Shown piece after piece: positions 37,896 to 46,782 of a DNA stretch of 64,000 nucleotides; positions within the stretch are counted from its first letter, which is position 1, and each line of letters begins with the position of its first letter. Source of the DNA: Desulfosudis oleivorans (lineage in GTDB: Bacteria; Desulfobacterota; Desulfobacteria; Desulfobacterales; SURF-7); contig DYJC01000008.1 in NCBI GenBank assembly GCA_020723305.1, forward strand, positions 124,001 to 188,000. Direction: 5' to 3'. Under the pieces are notes generated by a model, which was given only the letters and a program-made list of their open reading frames with translations, was not told the origin of the DNA and did not search any database. Both the position numbers and the translations under genes were made by a program.

Positions 37896-38082
37896 GTTGT
37901 ACCTCCATATGTTTTGTGTTGTCATCTGTTCTTACCGGGAAGATAGGGATCAAAAAACAGGTGTCAAGGAAAAATATTGCAATGCACCATTTTTTTTCAG
38001 ATGGATAGGTGTTGCCGGATAGCAGGCCTGCCATTTTTAAACTTTAAATACAATATGATATGCAATTTAAAACCAAAGAATA

Positions 38083-38111
38083 TTGACACGGTTCCGGAAA
38101 CGTACTATCTT
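38083..38111 (+). promoter_or_regulatory. Sigma-70-type promoter of the DUF3141 gene
   Basis: TTGACA (38083-38088), a 17-bp spacer and TATCTT (38106-38111). The transcript would start near 38118, about 48 nt before the ATG, which is preceded by AAGGAGG. Confidence 0.65.
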
Positions 38112-38165
38112 TGTTGCATAGCGAAATATATCACGCGGATCTTTTTGTGTTGAAGGAGGATATCT

Positions 38166-40322
38166 ATGAATAACTCAAATCAGGTTTCAAATTCAGCAAA
38201 CAAGACAAACTATCTGGATTCTGCTTTTGATTATATACTGGATGCAGGGCAGCGGTCGGTTTTGTTTCTGGATACCTTAAATAAACGGGGGAACAACTTT
38301 TATCAGCACATTCAAAACAAGAAACCCCCTGTATTAACATTTGATTATGAAATCATTATTGATGGAAGCACCCTTTCTCCGCCTGTCAATTTTTCCCTTG
38401 CGCGTATCTGTGACCGGCGGAACAGTGAAGACAAGAAGGGAAAATCCAGTCAGGAAAAGCGTCATACCCATTCCGGACATTCATCCGAAAAGGGGAAAAA
38501 ACGTCCGATCATTATTGTTGACCCCCGTGCGGGTCATGGTCCAGGCATCGGAGGATCAAAAAGGGACTCTGAAATCGGTATGGCTCTGAACCAGGGGTAT
38601 CCGGTGTATTTCATTATATTTGATGCAGATCCGGCACCGGGGCAGACATTCGCCGATGTTCATAAAACGCAGATAGCCTACATAGAGGCAGTGATCGCCC
38701 GGCATCCGGATGCAGAACGGCCGGCCATAATCGGTAATTGCCAGGCAGGGTGGGCCGCAGCTCTGATTGGTGCGGATCGTCCGGATATTGTCGGACCAAT
38801 GATATTCAATGGATCACCACTATCCTATTGGGCAGGAGTGGATGGAAAAAATCCCATGAGGTATCGCGGTGGATTGATGGGAGGTGTCTGGGCCGCATCC
38901 TTGTGGAGCGATCTGGGAAACGGCGTGTTTGATGGGGCGCATCTGGTCTCCGGGTTCGAAGATCTGAATCCGGCAAACACCTTATGGGGTAAACCATATT
39001 ACCTGTATGCCAATGTGGATTCGGAAAGGCAGCGATATCTTGATTTCGAACGCTGGTGGAACGGTTTTTTCATGCTGACCCGGGAGGAGATCCATTATAT
39101 TATTGATAACCTTTTTGTCGGCAACAAGCTGGAAGAAGGAAAGCTGGAACTGGATGGCCGGAAGATCGATCTGAAAAATCTTCAGGCCCCGGTGCTTGTT
39201 TTTGCCTCCAGCGGAGACAATATCACCCCGCCCCAGCAGGCGCTGAACTGGATCGCCAAGGTCTGGGGCTCTGAGGAAGAGATTAAACGCCGGCAGCAGG
39301 TTATCGTATACTTGATCCATGATAAAATCGGCCACCTTGGAATATTTGTTTCCGGCAAGGTCTCCAAAAAGGAACATAAGGAGATCATTGCCAGCATTGA
39401 TCTCATTGAATACCTTTCTCCGGGGTTGTATGAAATGGTGATCGATGATCAGGAAACCCAGGAGGGGCATTCTGTCCGTTTTGAGGAAAGGAGCATACAG
39501 GATATCCTTGCCCTTGATGATGGCCTTGAAGATGAAGTGGATTTCCGTTCGGTTGCCGCCCTGTCCGAGTTCAATGATTACCTGTACCGGACAATTGCTA
39601 GCCCCTTTGTCCGGATGTTCATTCACGAGGGAAATGCAGAACTGATCCGGCAGCTTCATCCATTAAGGATGGCCTGCACGACTTTTTCCGATGCAAATCC
39701 CATGATGATGCCGCTCAAGATCGCGACGCCGCTGGTTGAGGAAAACCGGAAGCCGGTTTCCCCGGACAACCCTTTTGCCAAAATGGAAAAAAGTGCGGCA
39801 AAATGGATCACGGATTCATTGAATCTATACCGGGATATGCGGGATCAGACCCAGGAGTTCTGGTTTAAAACAATGTATGGAAATCCATGGATTCAATCTT
39901 TTTTCAAGGCTGTTCCGGAAAATAAGGAAGATGACCCTGTCTGTGATCCGCAATGGCTGGAATCCGTGGATAAGGGCGGATTTGCAGAAGGAGTTGTCCG
40001 CATCATGCTGAAGATGGCCCATGCGGAAGAAAGTCTCCAGCGACGGGTCTTGAAGGCATACAATGATGTGATTGCAACCGATGACCGGCTCAATATTTTA
40101 AAGGAACCGGAATTTAAAAATATGATCCGGCAGCAATCCTGCATCCTGGTTGCTGATGAAGAAAAGGCGCTGAAAGCACTCTCCACCCTGATTCCGGATC
40201 CTAAAGACCGTGCGATTGCCGTGAAGATCGCAGAGCGTATCGCGCTTGCGGATCGGGGTCTTACGGAACAGGAGAAAAATGTAATGAAAACCATCAGGCA
40301 GGCATTGGAGTTCACGGACTGA
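38166..40322 (+). CDS. DUF3141 alpha/beta-hydrolase (PHA-associated)
   Basis: A 718-residue protein. The N-terminal helix region resembles phasins (LDSAFDYILDAGQRSVLFLDTLNKRG). The hydrolase domain has the nucleophile elbow GNCQAG (Cys192), an acid in FASSGDNITPP and a His in IGHLGIFVSG. The Cys nucleophile and surrounding PLSYWAG text parallel PHA synthase rather than serine lipases. The C-terminal helical part (about 480-718) contains a TerB-like or EF-like region (DPKDRAIAVKIAERIALADRGLTEQEKNVM). DUF3141 genes commonly sit with PHA synthesis genes. It may depolymerise or modify PHA; the exact activity is unproven. Confidence 0.82.
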   Translation: MNNSNQVSNSANKTNYLDSAFDYILDAGQRSVLFLDTLNKRGNNFYQHIQNKKPPVLTFDYEIIIDGSTLSPPVNFSLARICDRRNSEDKKGKSSQEKRHTHSGHSSEKGKKRPIIIVDPRAGHGPGIGGSKRDSEIGMALNQGYPVYFIIFDADPAPGQTFADVHKTQIAYIEAVIARHPDAERPAIIGNCQAGWAAALIGADRPDIVGPMIFNGSPLSYWAGVDGKNPMRYRGGLMGGVWAASLWSDLGNGVFDGAHLVSGFEDLNPANTLWGKPYYLYANVDSERQRYLDFERWWNGFFMLTREEIHYIIDNLFVGNKLEEGKLELDGRKIDLKNLQAPVLVFASSGDNITPPQQALNWIAKVWGSEEEIKRRQQVIVYLIHDKIGHLGIFVSGKVSKKEHKEIIASIDLIEYLSPGLYEMVIDDQETQEGHSVRFEERSIQDILALDDGLEDEVDFRSVAALSEFNDYLYRTIASPFVRMFIHEGNAELIRQLHPLRMACTTFSDANPMMMPLKIATPLVEENRKPVSPDNPFAKMEKSAAKWITDSLNLYRDMRDQTQEFWFKTMYGNPWIQSFFKAVPENKEDDPVCDPQWLESVDKGGFAEGVVRIMLKMAHAEESLQRRVLKAYNDVIATDDRLNILKEPEFKNMIRQQSCILVADEEKALKALSTLIPDPKDRAIAVKIAERIALADRGLTEQEKNVMKTIRQALEFTD

Positions 40323-40343
40323 TTTTACAGACACATGAAAAAT

Positions 40344-40382
40344 GGCCTGGGGAGAAACTTTCGTTCTCCCCAGGCCGTTTGT
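40344..40382 (+). terminator. Rho-independent terminator after the DUF3141 gene
   Basis: A perfect 13-bp stem, GGCCTGGGGAGAA with TTCTCCCCAGGCC, is followed by GTTTGTT, 21 bp after the stop codon. The T-tract is imperfect. Confidence 0.85.
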
Positions 40383-40699
40383 TCTGATACCCTTTTTATT
40401 CAATTATTCTAAGAAAATTTTCCTTTCTGCCTGCTCAGTGTACATAAGCCCATTTTATCGGACGGCATTTTTACCACCCTGCCGGAGGCCGATATAAAAG
40501 ATAAAAAATTTGTTGGATAAAATTCCTTATGTATGTATGAATGCATGGATCATGACAGGCGGGAACAGATACGGTAGACAAGCGGCGGCTACCTCACGTG
40601 TTTTTAAATCAAAATCAGACCGGCTACCCCCGCAGGTGCGGAAGACCGCCGTGCTTTTTGGCGGGCTGAAGCCTGAGAAGGCAGACGCTACCGCAGCTG
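40383..40699. other. Gene-free region between the PHA locus and the DUF5131 gene
   Basis: About 317 bp. An AT-rich left part is followed by a GC-rich segment (40570-40690) carrying several short self-complementary pieces such as GCGGCGGCTACC/GGTAGACAAGC and GACCGCCGTGC/GGCGGGCTG. No ORF with coding character. It may be a boundary repeat of the TcmP-DUF5131 insertion. Confidence 0.35.
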
Positions 40700-41416
40700 T
40701 TATGCAATTGCCAATTTGGGCATGGCATCCCAGGTCCTTCCTTCTAAGAGCCGCCCGGCTTTTTTCTTGTTCACTCCTCCCCACTGTTTGAAAAAGAAGT
40801 CTGTTCCTGATTTTATACACTGATTTCTGATATCCAGAACCCATTCATTTTTCATGGGGCGTGCGCCTGGTCCTGACTCACCTCCTACAATAACCCAATC
40901 TATATTGGTAAGATTGAGTTGTTTAACAGGGCCAAGTAACGGTTCCATGGACAGGAAGCGGACATTTGCTGGAACTTTACGAAGATCATCAATACGGTTT
41001 AGATGGTTTGCAGACTCTACTGTTACGCCCATCCAGACATTGGGTGACCATTGAAAATGGCCGCTTAGTTCTACCATGCGTTGTGATCGTTTTGTCAACA
41101 CTTGAAATTGGTGCCTGTGGGCTTCCTGCATGACACTAAAAATGTCAAAAATAAATCCATCCGGGATATCCTCATGAAAAAGATCACTCATAGAATTAAC
41201 GAAAATCATTTTTGATTTTTTCCATTGTGTCGGCATCTTTAAAACATGCGGATGGCAGGTTACATTAAAACCATTACGATAATTTGCTTGCCCCATGGCC
41301 TGGAGTCGTTTTGCCATGCGTTCAGCATAACAGTTACGGCATCCTTCACTGATTTTTGTACATCCTGTAACCGGGTTCCATGTGGACTCAGTCCATTCAA
41401 TTTTGCTGGAATTCAT
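40700..41416 (-). CDS. DUF5131 (phage Gp37/Gp68-type, three-Cys-motif) protein
   Basis: About 238 residues from the ATG at 41416; upstream in-frame ATGs lie inside tcmP. The opening SKIEWTESTWNPVTGCTKISEGCRNCYAERM carries the three-cysteine motif of the family, a radical-SAM-like signature. Then come FVNSMSDLFHEDIP, VLTKRSQRM, WMGVTVESA, RVPANVRFLSMEPLLGP and WVIVGGESGPGARPM, all family hallmarks. The protein is typically encoded next to TcmP. Biochemical function is unknown; an iron-sulfur/SAM chemistry is inferred from the motif. One base separates it from tcmP, so the pair is one transcript. Confidence 0.9.
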   Translation of the reverse strand: MNSSKIEWTESTWNPVTGCTKISEGCRNCYAERMAKRLQAMGQANYRNGFNVTCHPHVLKMPTQWKKSKMIFVNSMSDLFHEDIPDGFIFDIFSVMQEAHRHQFQVLTKRSQRMVELSGHFQWSPNVWMGVTVESANHLNRIDDLRKVPANVRFLSMEPLLGPVKQLNLTNIDWVIVGGESGPGARPMKNEWVLDIRNQCIKSGTDFFFKQWGGVNKKKAGRLLEGRTWDAMPKLAIA

Positions 41417-41417
41417 T

Positions 41418-42563
41418 TTAGCACCTTTTTTTAGAGAAGCGGGCTCGGGCTTCATGTTTTTTATAACTGTCCCAATTAACGTAAAATGCCCCTTTTCTGA
41501 TATTTTCATTTGTCCTTGGGTCTTTAACTTCCAATCTATTCGATTTCTGTAGTTCCCGTAAGATATCGTTGGTGTGGCCTGGCAAGAAACCATTTTCAAG
41601 AGAGAACCGGTATAATTCTATATTTGTGGGCTGTTCCGACTGGATATAACCCTCCAGGTCCTTTTTAAATTGATCCTGCTTTTTTATAACATTGTCTTCT
41701 TGCCATAATGAAAGTTGTCCATCACGGATAGAATCATTGTCGATATTGTAATTTGCTTCACCGGTCACACTGTCTTTGTCCCAGCAGACTTCGAGAAATT
41801 TTTGCAAACCAAATACACTGCGGCTTCCAAAAATCAAACCATAGATGTTCGGATTATTGCCCTTCTGGATGGAAAATGGGGCAAGATAATACTCACATCC
41901 TTTTGGGATAAGGTTCCGATAGAACTTGTTGCATATGTATCTATGGATCTCTTTTGAGCCCACTTTCCTGATCTCATCTTCCGGTAATGGAAAATATTGT
42001 TGAATACATCCTTCCGAAATAAAGCGTTTTATATGGTTTGAAGAAATAAAGAAAAGAATATCCGTAGTAGGACATGCAATCAGTTCATGGAATATCTTAT
42101 CGTTAATCTGTTTTAGGCCGAACTGATCAAGGATCACCAGATTTGCAGTGTCCGGTCGTTTAAGTTCAGGAAGCTCTTCCATAAAAGCAATTTCGAAATC
42201 TTTCTTCGCAAATCGGATACTGTATGCTGCCGGACCTCTTGTTACCTCAGATATATTTTTTTTGAGATCTTCAATGTTTTTTTCATTATCATCATTAAAA
42301 TAGACGCTGACAGAGACTTCCGAGGCCTTTGGAACCAAAGGATCGTGTAGGTATTGATCCAATTCATTAAGAATTATCAAGGGTGATCCCTCTTGGCCGT
42401 TTTTATCTTTGCCTGGGCCTGAGAAAAAATCAAAAATATTGACATTGGGGTAACTCACCCTTGAAAGAAAGACCGGAAGCCAGTTCCTGGTATATCCACG
42501 GAAAATTTCGAGTTTGAGCAACGTACCGGAATCAAATGCCTCTTCATGAAATCGTTTCGTCAT
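41418..42563 (-). CDS. tcmP: Three-Cys-motif partner protein TcmP
   Basis: About 381 residues from the ATG at 42563 (MTKRFHEEAFDSGTLLKLEIFRGY). The block VNIFDFFSGPGKDKNGQEGSPLIILNEL, conserved in the TcmP family, resembles SAM methyltransferase motif I (DFFSGPG). ANLVILDQFGLKQI gives a second motif. The C-terminal 80 residues look like a winged-helix domain (LYRFSLENGFLPGHTNDILRELQKSNRLEVKDPRTN). The family is a conserved partner of DUF5131 proteins of unknown role. No toxin, phage or CRISPR genes adjoin. It is the upstream gene of the two-gene unit; AAGG lies upstream of the start. Confidence 0.85.
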   Translation of the reverse strand: MTKRFHEEAFDSGTLLKLEIFRGYTRNWLPVFLSRVSYPNVNIFDFFSGPGKDKNGQEGSPLIILNELDQYLHDPLVPKASEVSVSVYFNDDNEKNIEDLKKNISEVTRGPAAYSIRFAKKDFEIAFMEELPELKRPDTANLVILDQFGLKQINDKIFHELIACPTTDILFFISSNHIKRFISEGCIQQYFPLPEDEIRKVGSKEIHRYICNKFYRNLIPKGCEYYLAPFSIQKGNNPNIYGLIFGSRSVFGLQKFLEVCWDKDSVTGEANYNIDNDSIRDGQLSLWQEDNVIKKQDQFKKDLEGYIQSEQPTNIELYRFSLENGFLPGHTNDILRELQKSNRLEVKDPRTNENIRKGAFYVNWDSYKKHEARARFSKKRC

Positions 42564-43502
42564 GTGTCGTAACCTTATGAAATGTGTAGCATCACAAGTC
42601 GAGGTTGTAACCAATAATAACTGGAGCTGGAAATGAACGCTTTATTTGGCTGACGTAGCACCCCTGAGAAACATGTCGATGTTATAGAGCAATACCTTTT
42701 GTTGAAGAATAAGCTGTTTCTTTTTTTATAGATGAACATACAGAAAAGGCACTTGTGTGTCAACGGCAATAGCAATACAACATGTAGAGAGGTGTTTGAA
42801 AAGTTGAAAACAGTTGAATGAAAACCGGAGAGGCCCCTCTGATTTATTCTGCTCAATGAAGAAAAATCAATCAAAGATACTGATTTTTGACGCATGTATC
42901 GGGTATGATACGATGGATATTTTTTTTAATGAATTCAGTAATCATATTGTGGAATCTGTGAGTACGCATCATATATGAGACTTGAGTTGTTACAGCGTTG
43001 ATTTTTGGAGGATCATGGTAGTTCGTTTAGCGCTAAGCTTCACTGCGTGTCCCAAAGGCCGAGATATTTCAGGATTTTTTTGGTGATATAAGGAATTTCA
43101 GTCTTCCGGGCATTTTTATTTGTTACTTGTTACCATTCGATGGCAGCGGTTGATACAATGGTCTTTCCTTTTCTTGTATTCTGATGAATATTGCAAACAA
43201 TTCCATCAAGAAATGAATAATTACAAATTATAGAATACATTTAATTATCTAATTTTAAACAATAAAATAAGTTATATCGAAATAAATTCGTATACAGAAG
43301 AATACATTTTGTTATAATGTGCAGTAAATAAATCTTGGAGCCGGTAATTTTACATGATAACGATCATGGTAACTGAATGTGCAAGGTGTTGTTCTCATTT
43401 TCGCATGTCTTTGACCATTCAGAATTCAGTCTTTGAATTGTGCGTTCCGGATGTATAGAAAGTTTGGAATGAATAAAATGATCGTTTTCCCGGAGACAGG
43501 AC
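42564..43502. other. Long gene-poor region, about 940 bp
   Basis: Largely AT-rich and free of credible ORFs. It holds the tcmP promoter side (left) and the promoter of the TIGR02147 gene at 43310. A stretch of AT-rich sequence with runs such as ATAAAATAAGTTATAT lies at 43230-43320. I found no repeat shared with the rest of the window. Could contain decayed sequence from the TcmP-DUF5131 arrival. Confidence 0.5.
43310..43318 (+). promoter_or_regulatory. Extended -10 promoter of the TIGR02147 operon
   Basis: TGTTATAAT is a consensus -10 with the TGn extension; no good -35 is present. It predicts a leader of about 180 nt before the ATG at 43503. Confidence 0.5.
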
Positions 43503-44336
43503 ATGAATCGCCCCTCGGTATTTGACTATTTGGATTATCGCTCTTTTTTTCAAGACATGTTTCATTTCAGAAAGAAAAAAGACAAGTTTTTTTCATATCG
43601 GTATTTTTCAAAGAAATCAGGATTTGCTTCTCCGAATTTTTTAAAGCTGGTAACCGACGGAGCGCGCAACTTATCCAATGAGAGCATTGCGAAAATCGCA
43701 AAAGGATTTGATCTTAAAAAACAGGAACGGGAATTTCTTGAGAATCTGGTTTTCATGAATCAAGCAACGGATCATGATGGAAGAAACTATTACTATAAAA
43801 AAATGGTATCGGCAAAAGGAGCCGGTGAGATCAAAAAAATTGAAAAAGCAAGTTTTGAATACTTCTCAAAATGGTATTATCCGGTAATTCGCGAAATTGT
43901 AACCATGGGAGAACGAAATCACTCTCCTGAACAGATCGCAGCCCTTCTGAATCCACCGATAAAGGTTACGGAAGCAAAAAAAGCATTAAAGCTGTTGACC
44001 GAACTAGGCATGATATATCTGGGCGAGGATGGAAGAAGAGAACAGGGAGACAGAGCTGTCACAACCGGTCCGGAAGTGAAATCTCTCGTGGTTGCCAATT
44101 ATCACAGAGAGATGATGAAACTTGCCATGGATTCTTTGGAACGGTTTTCAGCCAACCAGCGCGACATTAGTGCATTGACCTTGGGGATACAAAAACATCA
44201 GATTGGGGAAATGAAAAAGAGGATCGCCTTGTTTAGAAAAGAGATACTTGACCTTGCCTGTGAGCATGATTCCCCGGATCTGGTCATCCAGATCAATATA
44301 CAGGCTTTCCCATTAACACGTTTGGGCGAATCATAA
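43503..44336 (+). CDS. TIGR02147 (DUF4423) family protein, probable regulator
   Basis: A 277-residue protein. The N-terminal part FDYLDYRSFFQDMFHFRKKK, SYRYFSKKSGFASPNFLKLVTDGARNLSNESIAKIAKGFDL, KKQEREFLENLVFMNQA is diagnostic of this family, first described in Fibrobacter and later in Deltaproteobacteria. It has the look of an HTH_XRE-like DNA-binding front followed by a helical effector domain. It lies 39 bp upstream of the beta-propeller lipoprotein gene, so it likely controls or is co-expressed with it. Function is not established for the family. Confidence 0.82.
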   Translation: MNRPSVFDYLDYRSFFQDMFHFRKKKDKFFSYRYFSKKSGFASPNFLKLVTDGARNLSNESIAKIAKGFDLKKQEREFLENLVFMNQATDHDGRNYYYKKMVSAKGAGEIKKIEKASFEYFSKWYYPVIREIVTMGERNHSPEQIAALLNPPIKVTEAKKALKLLTELGMIYLGEDGRREQGDRAVTTGPEVKSLVVANYHREMMKLAMDSLERFSANQRDISALTLGIQKHQIGEMKKRIALFRKEILDLACEHDSPDLVIQINIQAFPLTRLGES

Positions 44337-44375
44337 AATAGAGTACATTCAGATTCGTATTTACAGGAGGACGTT

Positions 44376-46358
44376 ATGTTCCGAAAGATAAATCAATTAC
44401 TGCTTTTTCATAAACCCATCCTTTTCTTTGCATTTTGTCTTTTTGTCCTGGGATGTACAGGCGGAAGTGAAATCGGAAATCCGGAGAATACCATAACCTT
44501 TACTGAATCAGATAAAAAACTTGAAAGCTATATCAAAAATCAGATTGCCCTATCCCTTGTACCTAAAAATTTGCTACTTGAGACTGCAGATTCTGTGACA
44601 GACAAAGGAGCTTCACCCGAAGTCACACCCGTTTTCAGCGATGCCAGAGCAGGTTATTCAACCACAAACATTCAAGAGCAGGATGTGGATGAATCCGATA
44701 CAGTCAAAAATAATGGTACCCATTTTTTCGTGGCCGGCAATAGAAAGGTCACCATTGTGGATGTATCCACTCCAGAGATCATGCGCGTCGTCAGCAATAT
44801 CGATATCAGGGGGGAAGTGAATTCACTATACCTGAATAATAATATACTTGTAATATTGTTTATTCCGGATAATGGTGGAGGATCCAAATGGAGCGGTACC
44901 TCCTTAACCCAAAGACTGAATATCGGTATGCCTTATTGGCTTCCGGTTGGTGCCCAAGTCGGCATCCAATTTTTAGATGTCGTTGATCCAGCCAATCCAA
45001 AATGGCTATCGGAAATGATTTTGGATGGTCTTCTGGTATCCTCGCGAATGATAGATGGAAACCTCCATATTATTCAGCAGTTTTTACCGGACTTGCCACC
45101 ACTTTCGATTTGTTATACCACCGAAGAGGATAAGGCACAGTCAATTTCTAAGAATCAAAAGGCCCTTGAATCCCTTTCCCTCAATGATCTGACGCCTTCC
45201 TATTCCAGAATCGGTGAAAATGGTAAAGCGATCGAAACGGATCAGCTTGTTGCCACAGGGGATTTCTACTGTCCGGAAAAGCCCCTTGGTGGTACAATCA
45301 TTACGGTTACGACTGTTTCAATCAAAGACCCTCTATTGTCGTTCCAAAGCATGGGTACGGTCGCAGATGCTCACCAAATCTATGCATCAACAAAATCGTT
45401 GTATGTCGGCTCGACGAGATGGACCTCCACGGCCGCTGACAATTACGAAGACATAGAATACGATTTTCTTACAGATATATATAAGTTCAATTTTACGGAT
45501 AAGGGTGTTGAATATGAAAGCAGCGGCACGATTGCCGGGAGTACCCTGAACCAGTTTTCTTTCGGCGAGTACCAGAATGTTCTGAGGGTTGCTGCAACCA
45601 CGGGAAACATCTGGCAGGGGACGTCCAATAATCATGTATATTGCATGAAATCGGATAACGGTCAATTGAACGTCATCGGCAGCATTCATAATATCGCTCC
45701 GGGGGAGAATCTCTACTCCTCCCGTTTTGTCGGTTCCAAAGGGTATCTTGTGACCTTTGTCAAGACAGATCCCTTATTCACGCTGGATCTCTCAGATCCA
45801 ACCAATCCTTTTATCGTTGGAGAACTAAAGGTGCCAGGATATTCGGATTACATCCATCCCCTTGGGGAAAATTATCTGCTGACGATTGGAAAGGATACAA
45901 AAGAACAGGATGGGGTTACTTTTGATCAGGGAATCCAGCTTTCCATTTTCGATGTTGGCTATCTCAAGGCACCCCGGATTCTCCATAAAGAAATGATAGG
46001 AGATCGGGGGACCTCATCGGAGGCACTTAAAAACCATAAAGCATTTAACTTCTGGGCAGAACAGAACTTGCTATCATTTCCTGTAGATCTCTTCGAGCAT
46101 TTGTCGCCATCGGGAAATGCATGGAGTTATGGAGAAAGCACTTTTACAGGACTCTACACTTATAAAGTTACAGCCGAAAATGGTTTTGAATTCAAGGGAA
46201 GGCTTTCCAGATGCATTGATCAGGCAAATTGTGACACCACCTGGACAAGAGCAATATTCATCAATGACCGGGTGTACGAAATTGCCCCAAATGTGATTCG
46301 ATCCGCCATAGTAAATGATATGGATGGCGAGGTTTCAACGATTGTATTGGATGAATAG
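44376..46358 (+). CDS. Lipoprotein with secreted beta-propeller domain
   Basis: A 660-residue protein. The signal peptide ends in lipobox VLGCTGG (about residues 24-30), followed by a 'GSEIGNPE' anchor region. The body matches the 'beta-propeller domain, WD40-distant' family: DVDESDTVKNNGTHFFVAGNRKVTIVDVSTPE, MVHIVQQ-like blades, IHPLGENYLLTIGKD and the DLSDPTNPFIVGELKVPGYSDYIHP repeat. Expected at the cell surface or periplasm; role unknown. GGAGGACGTT precedes the ATG, 39 bp after the TIGR02147 gene, so the two form an operon. Confidence 0.83.
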   Translation: MFRKINQLLLFHKPILFFAFCLFVLGCTGGSEIGNPENTITFTESDKKLESYIKNQIALSLVPKNLLLETADSVTDKGASPEVTPVFSDARAGYSTTNIQEQDVDESDTVKNNGTHFFVAGNRKVTIVDVSTPEIMRVVSNIDIRGEVNSLYLNNNILVILFIPDNGGGSKWSGTSLTQRLNIGMPYWLPVGAQVGIQFLDVVDPANPKWLSEMILDGLLVSSRMIDGNLHIIQQFLPDLPPLSICYTTEEDKAQSISKNQKALESLSLNDLTPSYSRIGENGKAIETDQLVATGDFYCPEKPLGGTIITVTTVSIKDPLLSFQSMGTVADAHQIYASTKSLYVGSTRWTSTAADNYEDIEYDFLTDIYKFNFTDKGVEYESSGTIAGSTLNQFSFGEYQNVLRVAATTGNIWQGTSNNHVYCMKSDNGQLNVIGSIHNIAPGENLYSSRFVGSKGYLVTFVKTDPLFTLDLSDPTNPFIVGELKVPGYSDYIHPLGENYLLTIGKDTKEQDGVTFDQGIQLSIFDVGYLKAPRILHKEMIGDRGTSSEALKNHKAFNFWAEQNLLSFPVDLFEHLSPSGNAWSYGESTFTGLYTYKVTAENGFEFKGRLSRCIDQANCDTTWTRAIFINDRVYEIAPNVIRSAIVNDMDGEVSTIVLDE

Positions 46359-46436
46359 GTTGTTTTCCGGATCCATTGAATCCTGCTGATATGTTATAAA
46401 TATCGGGGGAAACATATCTTATTAAGTGGAGGAATC

Positions 46437-46559
46437 ATGAAGAACATATTTTTTACCTTTTTACTACTTTTTCTTGGCATAATTATTATATCTTGTTTTG
46501 TATTATTAACAAGGGAGCAGCATTATAAGACCACACCAGGTCATTTGCCCTCAGTCTGA
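46437..46559 (+). pseudogene. 5' remnant of a small lipoprotein gene
   Basis: A GGAGG ribosome site and ATG at 46437 start an ORF of 40 codons. The first 20 codons (MKNIFFTFLLLFLGIIIISC) are a perfect lipoprotein signal with lipobox IISC. From codon 30 the sequence changes to a phaC-derived scrap (from 46525) and stops in it. So the gene was cut off near 46525. It may have followed the beta-propeller gene in the same operon. Confidence 0.6.
46525..46554. repeat. 30-bp phaC scrap
   Basis: Matches 47377-47406 and 62342-62371 (phaC coding region) at 28 of 30 positions, in the same orientation as those. It joins directly to the antitoxin gene fragment that begins at 46558. It is too short for a gene duplication event of its own and marks a recombination joint. 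Confidence 0.75.
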
Positions 46560-46710
46560 GTCTGTGCTTTCCATTGCTCGCGAACTTGACCTGGATGAAA
46601 AGAGCATTCGCCGCATGATTGGTCCAAGTGGAAATCCGACCTTGAAAAATTTTGTCAATCTTATTCGGGAATGCCAAAAACGTGAGAACCTGCACTTGAA
46701 AGTAGCATAG
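46558..46710 (+). pseudogene. 3' fragment of the HigA-like antitoxin gene
   Basis: 153 bp matching 60354-60506 with only two base differences, up to and including the stop codon. It carries the last 50 codons (ESVLSIARELDLDEKSIRRM...) but lacks the first half, start and promoter. The remaining gap to 46782 (72 bp) has no recognisable gene. Its near-identity with the intact copy points to a recent duplication. Confidence 0.85.
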
Positions 46711-46782
46711 AGTCTATCCGTGACGTTGAACGACCCGGTCTCAAAAATATTTATTGAGTAGGATTATACTCTCTGCTTGTCT

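Noticed and set aside
40700-42563. Prophage remnant based on the Gp37/Gp68 label of DUF5131
   Set aside because: No integrase, capsid, tail or lysis genes nearby; the family also occurs widely outside phages.
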